From assembly GCA_964646615.1 (NCBI GenBank), contig CAZYEV010000051.1, positions 1-37,852 of the forward strand: a stretch of DNA of 37,852 nt, written 5' to 3'. Made by a program: the position numbers and the translations under genes. A model generated the notes under the pieces. That model worked only from the letters and a program-made list of their open reading frames with translations, was not told the origin of the DNA and searched no databases. How positions within the stretch are numbered: the first letter of the stretch is position 1; each line of letters opens with the position of its first letter. Below are positions 25,395 to 33,365 of this stretch, in pieces. The stretch comes from M3007 sp964646615. GTDB lineage: Bacteria; Bacteroidota; Bacteroidia; Chitinophagales; Saprospiraceae.

Positions 25395-26861
25395 CTAAAA
25401 CTTGAACCCAATCGAGAGCATCACATCCGTAACCCGCCCTTGCGTGCTGACCACCGGCCCACCGGCGTAGGGCACAACGGTGCCCACAGGCGCTGCCGTG
25501 CGCACACCGAGGTCGAGGAAGAAGCCCTGGCCCTTGACGCCAATGCCCCCTGAATAGCCGACGTTGAAGCCCTCTTCGCCGGCTTCGGGTTTGCCCAGCA
25601 GGCTCACCCCGCCGCGCAGGCGGAAGACCGACAGGGCCAGCTCACCGCCGAGGCGGACATTCATCGCTCCCTCGTAGCGGCGGCGAATCTGGTTGTTGAC
25701 CTGGCGCTCCTGCTCTTTTAGGGCAGTGTTGGCCGTGCGCGGCGTGAAGTTGTAGCGCGCGGCGCTGTAATCCACCCACTCCACGTCGGCGCTGACGAAG
25801 CCTTTTTTATCGAAGAGGATGGCCGTGCTCATGCCGGCGCGCCAGGGCGTTACTAAGCGATAGTCGAAGCTGCCATCGGGCGATTGGGCGGTGGTGCGGT
25901 TCGTGCCCGTGCCGTCAGTGAATTGATACAGGAAGGCGTTGTTAAAGTTGTCCGTCAGGCGCCACCAGGTAGGCGTATGAAAATAAGTGCCGATGCGGAA
26001 AGCCTGGCTGGCGCGGAAGATGATGCCGAATTTGCCGTTGAGGCCCACCCCCTCGGTTTCGTAGTATTCCGTGAAGGCCAGTTCGTCGAAGTAGATGACA
26101 TTGTCGTTGGCATCCTGTTCGGCGTAGTCGCCCTCAAAGCGGTATCGGGCGAAGGGCACGCCAAAGGTGGCGCCGATGAAGAGCCGTTCGTCGTAGTTGC
26201 CAGCCATAGAAAAGACCAGCTCGTTGATGCGTCCGCTCTGGGCAATGGTATGGGTGCGGCGTACATCGGCGTTTTCGTTGCCCTCAAAGTCGTACGAAGG
26301 GCGGTTGTTTTGGAAATAAAAGGCGCCCGTTTCGAAGGCCAGCCCACCGGTGAACGGGTCCAGGGTACTGCCGTTGGGGTTAGCCTGCAGCTGCGGGCGG
26401 GCTTCCTCAAACCAGGGATTGAGCAGCGTACCGGGTGCATAGCCGGCGTAGTAGATGTCGCGGTTGAAGTTGGCTAACTGGTTCAGGCCGATGCCGACGT
26501 TGTAGGTTTTCCAGCGGCTGCGGCGCGGTGGGGTGTGGAAGACAATGCCGACGTTGTCGAAGCGGAAAGCGGAGCCGCGTTCAACGTAGGGAGCGCCGCC
26601 GCCGGGCAAGGAGGCATCTACGCGGGTGAAGCGCAGCGTAGGCGAGAAAACCAATTCGCCCGAGCGGTACATGGCTAAGCCCGCCGGATTGAGGCTGGTA
26701 GAGGTAAACTCTGCGCCGAGCGCGCCAAAAGCACCGCCGACGCCGAGCACCCGGCCCGTGCCTGCGGGATTGAGATACGTATATCGAATGGCGTCGGCGG
26801 CCGTTTGGGCCGAGAGGTTTATGGCGAAGAGGGCAAGGACGGCCCAGATGACGTGTTTCAT
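25395..26861 (-). CDS. OmpP1/FadL-family outer-membrane channel
   Basis: A 488-residue outer-membrane protein of the FadL long-chain fatty acid/hydrophobic solute channel family. The start at 26861 yields a signal peptide (MKHVIWAVLALFAINLSAQ); residues upstream are non-coding in character. The N-terminal mature part AADAIRYTYLNPAGTGRVLG and GVGGAFGALGAEFTSTSLNPAGLAMYRSGE carry the FadL-typical NPAG motifs. The barrel ends in VMLSIGFKF with the C-terminal aromatic residue expected for outer-membrane insertion. Proximity of an OmpP1/FadL gene to proS is, to my knowledge, recurrent in Bacteroidota. It is preceded by the Trp/Tyr-rich protein gene on the same strand, with a terminator between. 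Confidence 0.88.
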   Translation of the reverse strand: MKHVIWAVLALFAINLSAQTAADAIRYTYLNPAGTGRVLGVGGAFGALGAEFTSTSLNPAGLAMYRSGELVFSPTLRFTRVDASLPGGGAPYVERGSAFRFDNVGIVFHTPPRRSRWKTYNVGIGLNQLANFNRDIYYAGYAPGTLLNPWFEEARPQLQANPNGSTLDPFTGGLAFETGAFYFQNNRPSYDFEGNENADVRRTHTIAQSGRINELVFSMAGNYDERLFIGATFGVPFARYRFEGDYAEQDANDNVIYFDELAFTEYYETEGVGLNGKFGIIFRASQAFRIGTYFHTPTWWRLTDNFNNAFLYQFTDGTGTNRTTAQSPDGSFDYRLVTPWRAGMSTAILFDKKGFVSADVEWVDYSAARYNFTPRTANTALKEQERQVNNQIRRRYEGAMNVRLGGELALSVFRLRGGVSLLGKPEAGEEGFNVGYSGGIGVKGQGFFLDLGVRTAAPVGTVVPYAGGPVVSTQGRVTDVMLSIGFKF

Positions 26862-26904
26862 GATGTCGCTGCAGTTGAGTGGATGAAATGAGGACAGTTG
26901 GAGC

Positions 26905-26952
26905 GGTAAAAGAAATGGGTGGAAAGAGGAGGTACAACCCATTTCCACCCAT
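26905..26952 (-). terminator. Terminator after the Trp/Tyr-rich protein gene
   Basis: On the minus strand an 11-bp perfect stem (26942-26952 with 26915-26925) encloses a 16-base loop and is followed by TTCTTTTACC. It is about 65 bases past the stop at 27016 and 55 bases before the OmpP1/FadL start, so the two minus-strand genes are probably separate units. Confidence 0.6.
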
Positions 26953-27015
26953 CAGGTGTGCTGGCTAAGGGTCTGCGCATGGAAGAGGCGCCACCGCTTT
27001 GCCGTGTTGGTCTGG

Positions 27016-28233
27016 TTACTGCCGTCCGCGCGGGCTAACGCCGCCACCGCTGGAGGGTGGTGAAGAGGTGCGCCCACCACCGCTGGGGCTGCTGCCGGAG
27101 CGCTCGAAGCCGCCGCCACCGCCGGAGCGTCCGCTGGGGCTGCTGGAGGGTCGGTCATAGGAGCGGCTGGGCGTATCGTAAGAGCGCGAAGGCTCACTGC
27201 TGCGGCTGGGGCGCTCATAGCGACCGCCGTCGTCGGAGCGCGGCGACTCGCGGCGCTGAGGCGTGTACTCGCGGCTGGGCGTTTCGTCGCGGCGCGGCGG
27301 GCGCTGGGGCTCCGTGTTGGGTCGGCTGGGCCGTTCGGGTGCGGCTTCGCGCGGCGGGCGCTGCGGCTCAGCACCCTCGCGACCCGGGCGGTAAGGTTCG
27401 GCCGGGACCGTCTCGCGGCGGCCGTCGGGACGCGCGCCTTCAGCGCCGGTGCGCGGCGGTGTGGTAGGCCGGGCGCCCTCGCGATCGGTGCCGACGCGGT
27501 CTTGCGGCAGGCGCTCGGCAGGCGTCGTTTCCACGCGGCCCTGCGTTGGGCGTTGCGGCTTCAGCTCGATGACTTCGGCTCCAGCGCGCGGAGGCGCTAA
27601 GCGCTCGGAGGGCGATGTGTTACTGGCGATACGCGCAAAGCCGTTGGGGCTAACCTCCGTGCCACCGCGACGCGGGCCAGTGTAGGTGCGCGGCACGTAG
27701 CCATCGGGCCGGTTGTTCCAGTTGTTGTTGACCCAATAATAGTTGTTGATCCACACGTTGGTGGGGCAGAAGTACGGGTTGAAGCCGTTCCACACCCAGT
27801 AGGGGTCATAGAAGTAGTTGTTCCATACCCACGGGTTGTACCACGGGGTGTTCCAGGCATTCCACGTGCGCCAGCGCATCCAGCGGCGCCACATCCAGTA
27901 GTCGGCAAAGCCACCGACGTAAATGCTCACGCCGGGCGTGAAGAAGGGATCGTACATCCACATGTCCACAAAGAACGGATCGTAGTAGTCCACAATCCGC
28001 ATCGGGCGGTGGAAGCGCCGAATGCGCGAGGAATACTCAAAGTCGTAGCCGTCATCGTAATAGTAGTCTTCGTCGTCGTAGCGGCGCGTAACGTTGTTTT
28101 GCTCGCGCAGCTCCTGTCTGACAAAGGCGCGCTGGTCGGTGGCCGGGTCGAAGTAGAGATCGTCTTGCGCTTGCGCGCCGACGGTTACCACCAGCCCTAC
28201 CAGCATGGCGAAGAAAAAGCGGATATTTTTCAT
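27016..28233 (-). CDS. Trp/Tyr/Asn-rich secreted protein with disordered Arg/Pro/Ser tail
   Basis: A 405-residue protein of unknown function. The start at 28233 gives a signal peptide (MKNIRFFFAMLVGLVVTVGAQAQ). Residues about 45-60 are acidic and Tyr-rich (DDEDYYYDDGYDFEY). About 95-180 are extremely aromatic (WMWRRWMRWRTWNAWNTPWY, NNYFYDPYWVWNGFNPYF, NNYYWVNNNWNN). From about 190 to the end the chain is low-complexity Arg/Pro/Glu/Ser with many repeated RPPR, PSRS and YDRPSRS-like units and a final Gly/Ser/Pro stretch. No T9SS domain or barrel signature is visible. It may be a cell-envelope matrix or adhesive component, but this is a guess. Its position beside proS and OmpP1/FadL may be conserved. 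Confidence 0.7.
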   Translation of the reverse strand: MKNIRFFFAMLVGLVVTVGAQAQDDLYFDPATDQRAFVRQELREQNNVTRRYDDEDYYYDDGYDFEYSSRIRRFHRPMRIVDYYDPFFVDMWMYDPFFTPGVSIYVGGFADYWMWRRWMRWRTWNAWNTPWYNPWVWNNYFYDPYWVWNGFNPYFCPTNVWINNYYWVNNNWNNRPDGYVPRTYTGPRRGGTEVSPNGFARIASNTSPSERLAPPRAGAEVIELKPQRPTQGRVETTPAERLPQDRVGTDREGARPTTPPRTGAEGARPDGRRETVPAEPYRPGREGAEPQRPPREAAPERPSRPNTEPQRPPRRDETPSREYTPQRRESPRSDDGGRYERPSRSSEPSRSYDTPSRSYDRPSSSPSGRSGGGGGFERSGSSPSGGGRTSSPPSSGGGVSPRGRQ

Positions 28234-28298
28234 AGCGTGTTGCATTAGCGTGTTTGAAGGATGAATGCGTGGCATCGGTTTACGGGGTCAAATGTACT

Positions 28299-28306
28299 TA
28301 CCTTTG
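28299..28306 (+). promoter_or_regulatory. TAnnTTTG -7 box (TACCTTTG) upstream of proS
   Basis: An exact match to the Bacteroidota -7 consensus; the upstream TTTG is not clear (GGTTTAC at 28278-28284 is nearest). Transcription would start near 28311, giving proS a leader of about 160 bases that carries a strong dyad at 28315-28341. Confidence 0.5.
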
Positions 28307-28314
28307 CGCGCCTC

Positions 28315-28341
28315 TTGACGTTAAAGGCTATTTAAAGTCAA
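28315..28341 (+). promoter_or_regulatory. Near-perfect 11-bp dyad and phased TTAAAG repeats before proS
   Basis: Arms TTGACGTTAAA (28315-28325) and TTTAAAGTCAA (28331-28341) pair at 10 of 11 positions around a 5-base spacer. TTAAAG recurs at 28321, 28332, 28355 and 28366, i.e. two pairs with 11-base spacing, and TTAAAA at 28395. The layout suits a helically phased DNA-binding protein or an RNA leader structure, acting on proS, the divergent gene, or both. Confidence 0.5.
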
Positions 28342-28473
28342 CACGTTAGGTTGGTTAAAGTTGGCTTAAAGCCGCGAAAGGCCGTCAAGATGTGTTAAAA
28401 TGAGCCATGCGCTCCTTCCCGGCAGGCATTCCATTTCCTCTTTAACCCTACAAATTTAGTTCAGCATCGCTTC

Positions 28474-29940
28474 ATGGCAAAAGAAATCACGCCTCGTTCC
28501 GAAGATTACTCGCAATGGTATTTAGACATCGTGCGCAAAGCCGGCCTGGCCGACAACTCACCCGTGCGCGGGTGCATGGTCATTCGCCCGCACGGCTTTG
28601 CCATTTGGGAAAAAATGCGCGACGCCCTGGACAGCATGTTTAAAGAAACCGGCCACGTCAATGCGTATTTCCCGCTCTTTATCCCGAAAAGCTTCCTCAG
28701 CCGCGAAGCCGCCCACGTCGAGGGCTTTGCCAAAGAATGCGCCGTCGTTACCCACTATCGCCTCAAAAACGACCCTAACGGGCAAGGGGTCATCGTAGAC
28801 CCCGAGGCTAAACTGGAAGAGGAACTCATTGTGCGGCCCACATCGGAAACCATCATTTGGAATACCTACCGCGACTGGATCCAGAGCTACCGCGACCTGC
28901 CGCTGCTCATCAACCAGTGGGCCAACGTGGTACGCTGGGAAATGCGCACCCGCGCCTTCCTGCGCACGGCCGAATTCCTGTGGCAGGAGGGCCATACCGC
29001 CCACGCCACGAGCGAGGAAGCCATGGAAGAAACGCTGAAAATCTTAGAGATCTACCGCCGCTTCGCCGAAGACTACATGGCGATGCCGGTCATCAAGGGC
29101 GTAAAAACCCCTAACGAGCGCTTTGCTGGCGCCGACGAAACGTTTTGCATCGAAGCACTCATGCAGGACGGCAAAGCCCTCCAGGCCGGCACCTCGCACT
29201 TCCTGGGGCAAAACTTTGCCAAAGCATTCGATGTGCTATTCCTCAACAAAGACAACCAGCAGGAGTACGTGTGGGCGACGTCGTGGGGCGTCTCCACGCG
29301 CCTCATCGGTGGCCTGGTGATGACGCACTCCGACGACGACGGCTTAGTACTGCCCCCCCGACTGGCGCCTATTCAGGTGGTCATCGTGCCTATACCCAAG
29401 CCCGTACCCGCGCTGATGGAAGCCGCCGACCAGATTGCCGCCCGCCTGCGCGCCCGCGGTATCTCGGTCAAAGTGGACAACGACGACCAGAACCGCCCGG
29501 GCTTCAAATTCGCCGAGTACGAAATGATCGGCGTGCCCGTGCGCCTGGGTCTGGGCCAGCGCGATTTAGACGCCGGCCAGGTGGAAGTGGCCCGCCGCGA
29601 CACAAAAGAAAAAAACAACGTCCCGCTGGGCAGCATTGACGAATATGTGGAGCAATTGCTGCGCGACATCCAGCAAAACCTCTTCGAGCGCGCCAAAGCC
29701 TACCGCGATGCGCACATCACGCGCGTGGACACCTGGGCCGACTTCGAGGCCACTCTGGAAGAAAAGGGCGGCTTCGTCCTGGCCCACTGGGACGGCACCA
29801 CGGAAACGGAACTGGAAATCAAGGAACGCACCAAAGCCACCATCCGCTGCATTCCGTTGGACGGCGAAGCCGAAGCAGGCACCTGCGTGCTGACCGGCAA
29901 GCCCAGCCAGCGGCGCGTGCTGTTTGCCCGGGCTTATTGA
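28474..29940 (+). CDS. proS: Proline--tRNA ligase (eukaryote/archaeal-like type)
   Basis: A 488-residue class II aminoacyl-tRNA synthetase that charges tRNA-Pro. Motif 1 region: SPVRGCMVIRPHGFAIWEKM. Motif 2 region: RPTSETIIWNTYRDWIQSYR followed by LPLLINQWANVVRWEMRTR. The anticodon-binding domain begins near residue 305 (LAPIQVVIVPIPK). The short length, absence of the editing (INS) insertion and the C-terminus ending in ...VLFARAY mark the eukaryote/archaeal-like ProRS class, common in Bacteroidota. The ATG at 28474 is the first in frame and fits the family N-terminus. Its stop region overlaps the end of the opposing gene by 7 bases. Confidence 0.96.
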   Translation: MAKEITPRSEDYSQWYLDIVRKAGLADNSPVRGCMVIRPHGFAIWEKMRDALDSMFKETGHVNAYFPLFIPKSFLSREAAHVEGFAKECAVVTHYRLKNDPNGQGVIVDPEAKLEEELIVRPTSETIIWNTYRDWIQSYRDLPLLINQWANVVRWEMRTRAFLRTAEFLWQEGHTAHATSEEAMEETLKILEIYRRFAEDYMAMPVIKGVKTPNERFAGADETFCIEALMQDGKALQAGTSHFLGQNFAKAFDVLFLNKDNQQEYVWATSWGVSTRLIGGLVMTHSDDDGLVLPPRLAPIQVVIVPIPKPVPALMEAADQIAARLRARGISVKVDNDDQNRPGFKFAEYEMIGVPVRLGLGQRDLDAGQVEVARRDTKEKNNVPLGSIDEYVEQLLRDIQQNLFERAKAYRDAHITRVDTWADFEATLEEKGGFVLAHWDGTTETELEIKERTKATIRCIPLDGEAEAGTCVLTGKPSQRRVLFARAY

Positions 29941-30527
29941 GTGCGGCTCTTCCACGGGCGATACGAGGCGTCTTCCGCCTCCCAGCCTTCGGGCTTTTCG
30001 CGCAGCGGCTCGCAAGGGCGCAAGCTCTGGCGGCACTGCTCGGGCAGCTGCTGGTAGAGCCGGGTGCCTTCGGTTTTCCAGGCCAGCATCTCGTCGCTCA
30101 CCTCGCGCAGGATGCGCGCTGGATTGCCCGCCACTAAGCTGCGCGCCGGTATCTTTTCGCCGGCTTTGATAAAACTCAGGGCACCTACGATGCACTCCGG
30201 CCCAACTTCGGCTTCGTCCATGACCACGGCATTCATGCCGATAAGGCTGTTGCGCCCGATGATGGCCCCGTGAATGATGGCCCCGTGCCCGATGTGCGCG
30301 CTTTCGTGCAGCTCCACCGCCACGCCGGGAAACATGTGGATGACGCAATTTTCCTGCACATTGCAGCCGTCGGCAATCTCGATGCGCCCCCAATCGCCCC
30401 GAAGCACAGCACCAGGGCCAATGTACACATCGCGACCAATGGCTACCCGCCCAACGACGACAGCTGCCGGGTGAACGAATGCGCTTTCGTGAACCACCGG
30501 ACGAAAACCGTTAAACTCGTACAGCAT
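29934..30527 (-). CDS. Left-handed beta-helix protein, gamma-carbonic anhydrase/PaaY-like
   Basis: A 197-residue hexapeptide-repeat protein. The start at 30527 (MLYEFNGFRPVVHESAFVHP) is standard for the family; the longer ORF extends into non-coding sequence. Hexapeptide turns run from residue 18 to 135. His64, His81 and His86 occupy the three zinc positions of gamma-class carbonic anhydrases. The C-terminus LVAGNPARILREVSDEMLAW then KTEGTRLYQQLPEQC closely follows PaaY/CaiE-type proteins. It may be a carbonic anhydrase or a thioesterase/acyl-related enzyme; the sequence alone does not decide. It converges on proS. Confidence 0.85.
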   Translation of the reverse strand: MLYEFNGFRPVVHESAFVHPAAVVVGRVAIGRDVYIGPGAVLRGDWGRIEIADGCNVQENCVIHMFPGVAVELHESAHIGHGAIIHGAIIGRNSLIGMNAVVMDEAEVGPECIVGALSFIKAGEKIPARSLVAGNPARILREVSDEMLAWKTEGTRLYQQLPEQCRQSLRPCEPLREKPEGWEAEDASYRPWKSRTQ

Positions 30528-30656
30528 AAACCTGAAGGATTTACCGCAAATACACGAAGGAAAGCCCAAAGACACGGAGATTTTGTCTGTGCCGCAATGT
30601 CGGGTTGCGAAGATGTGGAAAAAGCCCAAGCACGCCAAAGAGCCAACAACGCGCCC

Positions 30657-30664
30657 TATTTTTG
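30657..30664 (+). promoter_or_regulatory. TAnnTTTG -7 box (TATTTTTG) upstream of fabG
   Basis: An exact match to the -7 consensus about 100 bases before fabG. No clear TTTG upstream element at the usual spacing. The rest of the 235-base gap holds a repeat-like stretch (30548-30575) and, on the minus strand, TGTATTTG-like sequence that could serve the carbonic-anhydrase-like gene. Confidence 0.4.
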
Positions 30665-30762
30665 CCCGCCCCGTTGCCGTTGGCAGCGTTTGCGTCAACA
30701 GCCGGATGACCTACAGCTTTTGAACTTCACCCACCTTATTTCATTCGTTTTTTATTGAAAAA

Positions 30763-31503
30763 ATGGCTTTACTCGAAGGAAAAGTAGCCCTCGTAACGGG
30801 CGGCTCGCGCGGCATTGGCGAGGCCATCGTGCGCAAATTTGCGCAGCAAGGCGCTCGTGTGGCATTCACATACGTCTCCGCCAGTTCGGCCGAACGTGCC
30901 GAGCGGTTGGCCGCCGAACTGGGCGAGAACGTGCGCGCTTACCAGAGCGACGCCGGCGATTATGCCCAGGCCGAGGCTTTGGTGAATGCCGTCGTGCGCG
31001 ACTTTGGCAAAATAGACATCCTGGTGAACAATGCCGGCATCACACGCGACACGCTGCTGCTGCGCATGACGGAGCAGCAATGGGACGAGGTGATGCAGAC
31101 CAACCTCAAGTCGGTGTTCAACCTGACGAAGCACTGCCTGAAGCCCATGCTGCGTTCGGGCGGCAGCATCATCAACATGAGCTCGGTGGTGGGCGTCTTT
31201 GGCCAGGCCGGGCAGGCCAACTACGCAGCCTCGAAAGCGGGCATCATCGGCTTCTCGAAATCCATTGCCAAGGAGTACGGTTCGCGGGGCATCCGCTGCA
31301 ACGCCATTGCACCCGGCTTCATCGAAACGGAAATGACGGCAGCCTTAGACGAAAAGACACGCGAAGCCTACCTGAGCGCCATACCCATGAAGCGCCTGGG
31401 CACGGGCGAAGATGTGGCCAATGCCTGCGTCTTTTTAGCCTCCGACATGGGCGCCTACGTATCGGGCCAGGTGCTGTCGGTATGCGGGGCACTCAATACC
31501 TGA
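30763..31503 (+). CDS. fabG: 3-oxoacyl-[acyl-carrier-protein] reductase
   Basis: A 246-residue short-chain dehydrogenase. The cofactor loop TGGSRGIG is at 12-19, NNAG at 89-92, and the catalytic residues are Asn-region N114, Ser140, Tyr154 and Lys158 (YAASK). The chain length and the motifs RDTLLLRM, SVVGVFGQAGQANYAASKAG and APGFIETEM match FabG, which reduces beta-ketoacyl-ACP with NADPH in fatty acid elongation. Other SDR enzymes can look alike, but similarity to FabG is strong. It is followed 10 bases later by the DUF3109 gene, probably in one transcript. Confidence 0.9.
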   Translation: MALLEGKVALVTGGSRGIGEAIVRKFAQQGARVAFTYVSASSAERAERLAAELGENVRAYQSDAGDYAQAEALVNAVVRDFGKIDILVNNAGITRDTLLLRMTEQQWDEVMQTNLKSVFNLTKHCLKPMLRSGGSIINMSSVVGVFGQAGQANYAASKAGIIGFSKSIAKEYGSRGIRCNAIAPGFIETEMTAALDEKTREAYLSAIPMKRLGTGEDVANACVFLASDMGAYVSGQVLSVCGALNT

Positions 31504-31513
31504 GAGCGCTGCT

Positions 31514-32116
31514 ATGATCTGGATAGAGGGCAAACTCGTCAGCGATGCGCTGGTGGAGGAGTACTTCGCCTGCCAGCTGTCGGCGTGTAAGGGCGCCTGT
31601 TGCTGGGAAGGCGACTCTGGCGCCCCGTTGGAAGAGACGGAGCTGGCCGTGCTGGAGGCCATTTACGAGCAAGTGAAACCTTTCCTCTCGCCGGCAGGCA
31701 TTGCGGCCATCGAGCAGCAGGGCAAATACGTGCGCAGCGAAGACGACGACACCTACGGCACACCTTTAATAGATGGTGGCCCTTGCGCCTACATGGTGCT
31801 GGGCGCCGATGGCGTTGCGCAATGCGGCATTGAGCGCGCCTATCGGGCCGGCGCTACGGATTTTCAAAAGCCCATTTCCTGCCACCTGTATCCGGTGCGG
31901 GTAAGCCACAACCCGGAAGCGGGCTTCGAGGCGCTGAATTACCACCAGTGGGACATCTGCTCGGCAGCCTGTCGGCGCGGCGAAGCGGAAAAAATTCCGT
32001 TGTACCAGTTCGTCCGCGATGCGTTGGTGCGCAAGTACGGGCAGGAGTTTTACGAAGCGCTGGAGGGGGCGGCGCAGTTTTGGAAAAGTCAAAAATCGGA
32101 GAAAACCGAGGGCTGA
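31514..32116 (+). CDS. DUF3109-family cysteine-rich protein
   Basis: A 200-residue protein matching the DUF3109 family of Bacteroidota. The N-terminus MIWIEGKLVSDALVEEYFAC is followed by QLSACKGACCWEGDSGAPLE, then GGPCAYMVLGADGVAQCGIE and CHLYPVRV, and a final cysteine pair (DICSAAC). The clustered cysteines resemble the CxxCxxxCC (YkgJ-type) metal or Fe-S binding pattern; cofactor binding is inferred. The start lies 10 bases after fabG. There is no signal peptide, so it should be cytoplasmic. Function is unknown. Confidence 0.85.
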   Translation: MIWIEGKLVSDALVEEYFACQLSACKGACCWEGDSGAPLEETELAVLEAIYEQVKPFLSPAGIAAIEQQGKYVRSEDDDTYGTPLIDGGPCAYMVLGADGVAQCGIERAYRAGATDFQKPISCHLYPVRVSHNPEAGFEALNYHQWDICSAACRRGEAEKIPLYQFVRDALVRKYGQEFYEALEGAAQFWKSQKSEKTEG

Positions 32117-32123
32117 TTTACGA

Positions 32124-32150
32124 AGAATAGAAGCATCTTCCGTCTATTCT
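32124..32150 (+). terminator. Hairpin after the fabG-DUF3109 pair
   Basis: AGAATAGA (32124-32131) and TCTATTCT (32143-32150) form a perfect 8-bp stem around an 11-base loop, 8 bases after the stop. The stem is A/T-rich and followed by GTTAAATTTC rather than a clean T run, so it is a weak terminator candidate. Confidence 0.4.
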
Positions 32151-32360
32151 GTTAAATTTCGGCAGGGAGAGAGAAAAAAATAACGGTGGCAGCAGCGTTT
32201 TTCAGCAAATCGTTCTCTGGTACAGTGCAATAATCTGGCATTTAAGGAACGCGGGTATTTTCAGATAAATCTGTGCAACCAGAGTGCGCGTATAAATGTT
32301 GCAGGTTAATTCCGAAGTAAGTAGTAATCTGCCACTCAAACCCATTCTAATTATCTATCT

Positions 32361-33182
32361 ATGCGTCTTTCTTACTCTTCTCGCCTGCTTAAGGCTGCGG
32401 GCTTAGTGTTAGGTGTTGTGGTCTGGTTGGCCAATGCCAACAATCCGCCCACAGGTCGTACAGGTGCTCCTTTTGATGGAGGTACGTGCAACGACTGCCA
32501 TGAAGGGGGCAATTTCAATGGTTCGGTCAGCATTAGCGGTCTGCCGGCCACCATTGCGCCCGGCACAACGTACCCAATAGAAATCGCCCTCGCACCGTTG
32601 AGCGGCAACCCCAACCGCGGTGGCTACCAGCTGGTGGTGGTGGATGGCAACAACCAGAATGCGGGCGACTTAGTCGCTACGAACTCGCAAAGCGGTACCG
32701 AGTTCTTCGCCGGTCGCGAGTACATCGAACACCGCGCACCCAAGCTGTTTACGGGTGGCGGGCCGGCCACGTGGTCGTTCAACTGGACCTCGCCGGCAGC
32801 GGCTGGCCGCGACACCATTCGCTTCTTTTTTATCGGTAATTTCTGCAACGGCAACGGCGGCTCCAGCGGCGATGTCGCTTTTACGGGTACGCGAGTGTTC
32901 CGTTTTGGCCCGGATACGACCGTTTCAACGAGACCCCTGCCCTCTGGGCCTGCGTTGCGCATTTACCCCAACCCGGCTGCGGACTGGATACGCATCCAGG
33001 GTGCCGACGAGGCAGCGACGCTGGAGGTGGAGCTGACCGACAACTCAGGCCGCCTGGTACGCACCACTTTACTGGCTGCGGGCGAAGCGCTCTGGGTGGG
33101 CGACCTCTCTTCGGGCACTTATATCCTTCGCCTGCGCGAGCGCAACGGCATCTGGCAGGCGCAGCGCCTCATCCGGCAGTGA
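32361..33182 (+). CDS. Choice-of-anchor V-like secreted protein with CxxCH motif and T9SS domain
   Basis: A 273-residue secreted protein. Residues 1-26 are a signal-like segment (RLLKAAGLVLGVVVWLANA). The mature domain begins NNPPTGRTGAPFDGGTCNDC and carries CNDCH at 43-47, a c-type haem attachment motif, and a conserved His124 in EYIEHR. The domain continues to about residue 195 (FFFIGNFCNGNGGSSGDVAF) and resembles choice-of-anchor V domains. The last 75 residues (LRIYPNPAADWIRIQGADEA to GIWQAQRLIRQ) form a type A T9SS sorting domain. Whether haem is bound is untested. It is a close paralogue of the N-terminus of the next gene, with no gaps over the first 130 residues. Confidence 0.8.
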   Translation: MRLSYSSRLLKAAGLVLGVVVWLANANNPPTGRTGAPFDGGTCNDCHEGGNFNGSVSISGLPATIAPGTTYPIEIALAPLSGNPNRGGYQLVVVDGNNQNAGDLVATNSQSGTEFFAGREYIEHRAPKLFTGGGPATWSFNWTSPAAAGRDTIRFFFIGNFCNGNGGSSGDVAFTGTRVFRFGPDTTVSTRPLPSGPALRIYPNPAADWIRIQGADEAATLEVELTDNSGRLVRTTLLAAGEALWVGDLSSGTYILRLRERNGIWQAQRLIRQ

Positions 33183-33261
33183 GCCACACTGGCTCCAGCC
33201 TGTCCGCAAGCCGCGCCATGGGGTAAATCTGAATTTTGGCCCGCGTCGTACTTAAAAGCTC

Positions 33262-33286
33262 GTCGTCATGCCTGGCACATGACGAC
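33262..33286. other. Perfect 9-bp hairpin between the two paralogues
   Basis: GTCGTCATG (33262-33270) and CATGACGAC (33278-33286) pair perfectly over a 7-base loop. A T run (GTGTTTTT) follows about ten bases later. It could terminate the first paralogue's transcript or bind a regulator of the second. Confidence 0.5.
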
Positions 33287-33365
33287 AAGGTGATGTGTTT
33301 TTAAAAATTGCATCAAAGTCTTATCCATGTAACCCTTTGCTTCTCACCTTAAAAACTTCCTGTCC

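Noticed and set aside
28474..28500. T-box riboswitch expected before an aminoacyl-tRNA synthetase gene
   Set aside because: I saw no T-box sequence or specifier arrangement upstream of proS, and T-boxes are mainly a Gram-positive feature.
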